A DNA stretch of 64,000 bases. Origin: Sphingobacteriaceae bacterium (lineage in GTDB: Bacteria > Bacteroidota > Bacteroidia > B-17B0 > Aurantibacillaceae). This document shows, one piece after another, positions 60,377 through 64,000 of the stretch (its first letter is position 1; every line of letters begins with the position of its first letter). The DNA is taken from the NCBI GenBank assembly GCA_016715905.1, contig JADJXI010000004.1, forward strand, positions 496,001 through 560,000. The letters run 5' to 3'. Under the pieces are notes generated by a model. The model had not been told where the DNA came from and did no database searches. It saw nothing but the letters and a program-made list of their open reading frames with translations. A program made the translations under genes and the position numbers.

Positions 60377-61285
60377 TCAGGGTTTAAAGCTTCCTAATGT
60401 TCTTTCTAGCCTCTTTAGTTCTGCCACTTTTTCAAGATAACCCAGTTTTTCATAAGCAAATACTAAATTATGAATGCATCTTCTCACAATTTCAGTATGG
60501 CTGCAGGGTAAATAATATTTTGCATCGGGCTCTAAGTTCAATTGTTTTAAAAAAGTATCAATATCGGATTGGCTAAACACAAGCCCTTTACTGAATGGGT
60601 TAATATAGAATAATACATTATTAGACTGCGTGACGTTATTTACATCTACTAAACTTGCATTTTCATTTACATAGGCCAACACAAAATGTTGAGGCAAGTT
60701 AATTCCGTAAATAGGAATACCGAGTTCTTTACAAGTTAAAATATAAATAACGCTCAACATCAAAGGATTTCCTTTCTTACTTTCAAGAACATTATTTATA
60801 AATGAATTTTGAGGTGCGTGATAATTGGTAATATTCCCGCTGAACATATGCACTTCAAATAAAATATGATTTAAAATTTTTACTTTTTCAAGTGCTGTTA
60901 AATCATCATGTATTTCTAGCCAAACATCTTGTTTAATAGTTGCTAATTGTTTCCTAACCACTTGTTCATCTAAATCAGGATACTGATAGTGTGCTAGTAA
61001 AAGTATCCCTTTTAATAAATCTTCGTTCTCGTTTTTAGCCCAAAAGGATAATGCTTTTTCTAATGCTTCAAATTGAATAGTATGAATGATAGTCTCAATT
61101 CGTTTTTGCATAATCGCATCAAAACTATTTTCCCAAGCTGTTTCAAGATGCGGTATTGCAGGCGGACCAAGTATAACAAATCTATCTTTTACTTGCGTAT
61201 AAATATCTTCATCAGGATCATCTAATAAAGTAATAAGTGCAATAACTTCCTTTAAACTTAGTTCATTTTTTTTACGAGATGCCAT
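60377..61285 (-). CDS. SirB1-like transglutaminase-fold protein
   Basis: 302 residues. The conserved core GNPLMLSVIYILTCKELG and NLPQHFVLAY fits the SirB1/transglutaminase-like (Transglut_core2) family. The usual catalytic Cys of transglutaminases is replaced or shifted in this branch; its function is unknown. The N-terminal helical part and C-terminal TPR-like stretch (HNLVFAYEKLGYLEKVAEL) are typical. Monocistronic, convergent with the response regulator. Confidence 0.88.
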   Translation of the reverse strand: MASRKKNELSLKEVIALITLLDDPDEDIYTQVKDRFVILGPPAIPHLETAWENSFDAIMQKRIETIIHTIQFEALEKALSFWAKNENEDLLKGILLLAHYQYPDLDEQVVRKQLATIKQDVWLEIHDDLTALEKVKILNHILFEVHMFSGNITNYHAPQNSFINNVLESKKGNPLMLSVIYILTCKELGIPIYGINLPQHFVLAYVNENASLVDVNNVTQSNNVLFYINPFSKGLVFSQSDIDTFLKQLNLEPDAKYYLPCSHTEIVRRCIHNLVFAYEKLGYLEKVAELKRLERTLGSFKP

Positions 61286-61408
61286 ACCTATGTAGCAAAT
61301 GTATATCGGAATTCATCCTTGTTACCAAATTAATGATTAGGTTTTTAACAAAACTGTTGTTTATCGAATTGAACAAATCACCTTTAATAAATCAATAGTA
61401 ACTTATAA

Positions 61409-61442
61409 AGAAAAAGCCTCTGTGTATAAACACAGAGGCTTT
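61409..61442 (-). terminator. Terminator of the M43 protease gene
   Basis: Minus strand AAGCCTCTGTG, 6-nt loop, CACAGAGGCTT, then TTTCTTTAT. The 11-bp stem is perfect. It lies about 20 bp after the protease stop. Confidence 0.9.
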
Positions 61443-61461
61443 CAATAGTTTTTTACTTAAA

Positions 61462-63120
61462 TTACTTATTTAACACAAGTCGTTTAATTGTCTTTTCTTT
61501 ACCATTACTGATACTGATGAAATAAACTCCGTTTGACTGTCCACTTAAGTCTAATTCAATGCTTTTATTAGTTATATCACCTAATTGATTACTAATTATT
61601 TCCTGACCTAATACATTTGTTACCTGGATATCAATTTGCGCTGAAACAGGTAAAGTAATAATCAGATTTACTAAACCGTTGCTTGGGTTAGGTTGCAAAG
61701 CAATGTGTGCATTTAATGTATTCTCATGTAATCCCACATCACACACTTCAACGGTTACTGTCATCATTGAGTTTCCGGTACCAACTGAATTAGTTGCGGC
61801 ACAATTTACAGTAAATGAGCCTGCGGTAGGAAAGGTAATTTGAGGAGCCTGAACTAAATTACTAGGCGAATAAGTTACTCCGGCACTTGGTGTTGTGGTC
61901 CAGAAAAAACTTGGAATTGGATTTCCAACCGCGTAAGCTGTAGTAGATATCACACCTACCGTGTTACAAATTTGAACAGGCATATTAATATAAGCTGTGG
62001 GTGTGCTAGCCGGGTTATTACATTGCGTGGCTGCACTATTTGAAAGTGATTGACGATATAAGGCTGTAGTCATTGCAGTAACCATACGTGTTTTTTGATC
62101 GGGTGTAAACATAATAGATACCTGATCATCGCAATAATCCATAAAATTCATAAACATACATCCATTTGGCGCACCTGAACAGGAATTAGTACCAGTTGCA
62201 TAAAGTGGATAAGCAGGTGCACCAAAATTTTGACCATATTGACCGCTGTTAAATCCACCTTTTTGAGGAGGTGTATCTGCACAATAATCAGTGGCATCAC
62301 AATCACCATTTACGTTTCCGTTTCCGTCTCCGCCAATGTGCCTTAAACCTAACCAATGTCCAACTTCATGAGACATAGTTCTACCAAGGTTATAAGGTGG
62401 AGAAACGGCTCCTACATTACCATAACAACCTGCATAAACAAATACCCCATCAGTTTGCCCTGAACCAACTGGTCCTAATCCGGCAAGTGCAGCACCAGCA
62501 GGAAATGTTGCATAACCTAATAATTGCACATTACCCAAACTTTCATTAGTAACCCAAACATTAAAATATTTAGTCGGGTCCCAAATCGTTTTGGGTTTAA
62601 TGGTAGCATCAATATAACCTTTAAAGGCAGCTGATGTGCCAAATGTTGCAGGATTAGTCCAACCTGAATCAACGTAATTTATACGGTCTATCCCCGGCTC
62701 CGGAAGTGTTTGTCCTAATTTATTTTTTGTTGCAGCACAAAAAACGATTTCGCAATTGGCTGCTCCAACAGCTGAAAACGCAGTTGCCGCTAAATTATTT
62801 ACATTCCATCCTGTTCCCGACAAGTCAGCATTAAGCACATTTAATTGAGAATTAATTTGTGCAGCTGAAATATTTGGAAATGTTCCAACAGGTTCTCCTC
62901 CATGAATCACATGTACAATTACCGGAATAGTATAAACTACAGCTGCTCTTTTTCCGGTTTGTAAATCCTGCTTATATTTTTCTACTTCTTTATTGAAATA
63001 CTCATCCCATTCTTTTGGCGGAACATCAGTACCGCATCGTTTTATCACATTTTGATTCTGTGATCTTAGATTTAAAGCCAAAATGGCTAATGTAAAAAAC
63101 AAAAATAAATTTTTTTTCAT
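61462..63120 (-). CDS. Secreted M43 (pappalysin-family) zinc metalloprotease with T9SS type A C-terminus
   Basis: 552 residues. Signal peptide ends near NLRSQ. Zinc motif HEVGHWLGLRH (His251, Glu252, His255, His261) with the Met-turn in GCMFMNFMDYC, both of the M43 family. Residues about 375-460 form a PKD-like domain (ITFPTAGSFTVNCAATNSVG). The C-terminus ALQPNPSNGLVNLII to GVYFISISNGKEKT is a type A sorting domain. It should act outside the cell, as do other M43 proteases of Bacteroidota. Monocistronic. Confidence 0.94.
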   Translation of the reverse strand: MKKNLFLFFTLAILALNLRSQNQNVIKRCGTDVPPKEWDEYFNKEVEKYKQDLQTGKRAAVVYTIPVIVHVIHGGEPVGTFPNISAAQINSQLNVLNADLSGTGWNVNNLAATAFSAVGAANCEIVFCAATKNKLGQTLPEPGIDRINYVDSGWTNPATFGTSAAFKGYIDATIKPKTIWDPTKYFNVWVTNESLGNVQLLGYATFPAGAALAGLGPVGSGQTDGVFVYAGCYGNVGAVSPPYNLGRTMSHEVGHWLGLRHIGGDGNGNVNGDCDATDYCADTPPQKGGFNSGQYGQNFGAPAYPLYATGTNSCSGAPNGCMFMNFMDYCDDQVSIMFTPDQKTRMVTAMTTALYRQSLSNSAATQCNNPASTPTAYINMPVQICNTVGVISTTAYAVGNPIPSFFWTTTPSAGVTYSPSNLVQAPQITFPTAGSFTVNCAATNSVGTGNSMMTVTVEVCDVGLHENTLNAHIALQPNPSNGLVNLIITLPVSAQIDIQVTNVLGQEIISNQLGDITNKSIELDLSGQSNGVYFISISNGKEKTIKRLVLNK

Positions 63121-63211
63121 GTTTAATATTTTAATTAAAAGCGGGGAATTTCCTCCACTCTACTTTAACTACTAACATAGTTAATTATATTCAGAATTTA
63201 AAATTTTACAT

Positions 63212-63244
63212 AAAAAAAGTCGCAAAAAACTAATTCTGCGACTT
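63212..63244 (-). terminator. Terminator of rpoA-rplQ operon
   Basis: Minus strand AAGTCGCA, 12-nt loop, TGCGACTT, then T run. It lies about 20 bp after the rplQ stop. Confidence 0.85.
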
Positions 63245-63264
63245 CAGTTAAAGTTTTACTGTAA

Positions 63265-63738
63265 CTACTCGGATTTTGTTTCTTCCGAATCAGTTTCGGT
63301 CTTTGCTTTTGATTTGCTTCTACCTCTACGCGTAGTTTTCTTAGCAGCACCTGCATCAGACTTCTTGTTTGAGTATAGTTCGTTATAATCAACCAGTTCT
63401 ATCATGGCCATTTCTGCTGCATCACCTTGGCGGTTACCTGTCTTAATAATGCGTGTATAACCACCTTTTCTGTCGGCAATTTTTCCGGCAATTTCTTTGA
63501 ATAAAGTGGTTACCGCATCCTTATTACCTAAGTAGCTGAATACAGTTCTGCGACTATGCGTACTATCATCTTTACTCTTAGTTAATAAGGGTTCTACGTA
63601 AGTACGTAATGCTTTAGCTTTGGCTAAAGTTGTAAATATTCTTTTATTTTCGATCAAGGCACAAGCAAGGTTGCTTAACAATGCCTGGCGATGTGACATT
63701 GTTCTGCCTAAATTATTTATTTTATCTCCGTGTCTCAT
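63265..63738 (-). CDS. rplQ: 50S ribosomal protein L17 with C-terminal extension
   Basis: 157 residues. Starts MRHGDKINNLGRTMSHRQAL and continues ALIENKRIFTTLAKAKALRT and GGYTRIIKTGNRQGDAAEMA, all typical of L17. The C-terminal tail of about 35 residues (KKTTRRGRSKSKAKTETDSE) is an extension common in Bacteroidota. It sits 64 bp after rpoA, the end of the alpha operon. Confidence 0.97.
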   Translation of the reverse strand: MRHGDKINNLGRTMSHRQALLSNLACALIENKRIFTTLAKAKALRTYVEPLLTKSKDDSTHSRRTVFSYLGNKDAVTTLFKEIAGKIADRKGGYTRIIKTGNRQGDAAEMAMIELVDYNELYSNKKSDAGAAKKTTRRGRSKSKAKTETDSEETKSE

Positions 63739-63802
63739 TTGTTTAATTTTTACTTTGAAGTTTTACAAATCAGAATTAAATTCCAATTCTTCAGCTTCAT
63801 GA

Positions 63803-64000
63803 TTAATCTTTATCCAATTTGTATTTTAATACATTCATACCAAATTGTAAACCTTTAGCCTGTACTAGATCTTCTAATTCTGTCAATGATTTCTTACCGA
63901 AATTTCTGAATTTCAAAAGATCATTTTTATTGAAAGAAACTAATTCTCCTAAAGTTTCTACATCGGCGGCTTTCAAGCAGTTTAATGCACGAACTGATAA
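63803..64000 (-). CDS. rpoA: RNA polymerase subunit alpha, C-terminal part only
   Basis: The last 65 residues of the chain up to TAA (63803-63805); the 5' part lies beyond the window edge. LSVRALNCLKAADVETLGEL, LLKFRNFGKKSLTELEDLV and the GLQFGMNV end match the alpha C-terminal domain, which contacts DNA and regulators. It is followed by rplQ on the same strand, the standard alpha-operon order. Confidence 0.95.
   Translation of the reverse strand, partial: LSVRALNCLKAADVETLGELVSFNKNDLLKFRNFGKKSLTELEDLVQAKGLQFGMNVLKYKLDKD

Noticed and set aside
63198..63392. 64-residue minus-strand ORF at the end of rplQ
   Set aside because: Overlaps rplQ in another frame and its basic composition reflects the rplQ tail.
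1..64000. tRNA, rRNA, insertion sequence, prophage or integrated element
   Set aside because: No cloverleaf, rRNA segments, transposase or integrase motif or flanking direct repeats were seen by eye; a tRNAscan or HMM search could still find something small.

Overview
The window is bacterial and almost certainly from the phylum Bacteroidota. It carries type IX secretion (T9SS) cargo with both kinds of C-terminal sorting domain, a PorP/SprF protein, TAnnTTTG-type -7 promoter boxes, many SCK/ACK-type lipoproteins, Bacteroidota gene orders (BatA-like vWA protein next to a dihydroorotase; CtaB followed by two COX III genes and COX IV) and an A+T-rich composition. An aa3-type cytochrome oxidase operon implies an aerobe. 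I cannot place it below phylum. I saw no rRNA, tRNA, transposase, integrase, prophage or CRISPR array, and no gap over 300 bases without a gene, so this looks like ordinary chromosome.

Layout. 1-7405 (+): alkaline-phosphatase/DUF1501-like protein (cut by the left edge), cytochrome-like lipoprotein with a CX4CH site, small lipoprotein, 1199-residue repeat protein with a gliding-motility (type B) C-terminus, and PorP/SprF; probably one operon. 7409-10091 (-): pyruvate dehydrogenase E1 alpha and E2. 10203-18402: dipeptide epimerase, FtsH and RsfS, biotin ligase, SDR epimerase, [2Fe-2S] protein, acetyltransferase, LolC/E-like permease, RbfA. 18478-23522: lipid-exporter-type ABC protein, STAS-like protein, RsmI, CorA, L20 and L35. 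23640-26449 (-): cytochrome oxidase operon. 26584-33171: TPR lipoprotein, Ig-repeat T9SS protein, transaldolase-like aldolase, small lipoproteins. 33226-43923: vWA protein, dihydroorotase-like protein, Tex, AroE, GNAT/nitrilase fusion, MscS, RNase HI, SucD. 44141-49828: SpoIIE/PP2C phosphatase, fused alpha/beta 2-oxoacid dehydrogenase E1, universal stress protein, DUF3820 protein. 49990-56733 (+): SPOR protein, lipoprotein, two tandem secreted S8 proteases, MFS transporter, CoA-binding protein. 56855-61285: YwqK-like protein, two lipoproteins, a STAS-like/histidine kinase/response regulator module, SirB1-like protein. 61462-64000 (-): secreted M43 metalloprotease, L17 and the C-terminus of RpoA.

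How it fits together. Most genes are housekeeping (central carbon, respiration, ribosome maturation, translation). The accessory parts are (i) surface and secreted proteins routed through T9SS and (ii) signalling genes. The two loci that look least described are the left-edge cytochrome-lipoprotein/T9SS operon and the 58471-60371 module, where a STAS-like protein overlaps a short HisKA_2-type kinase that abuts an OmpR-type regulator; a paralogue of the STAS-like protein sits alone at 20339. One gene, COX III (24156-24904), is split by an apparent -1 frame change.
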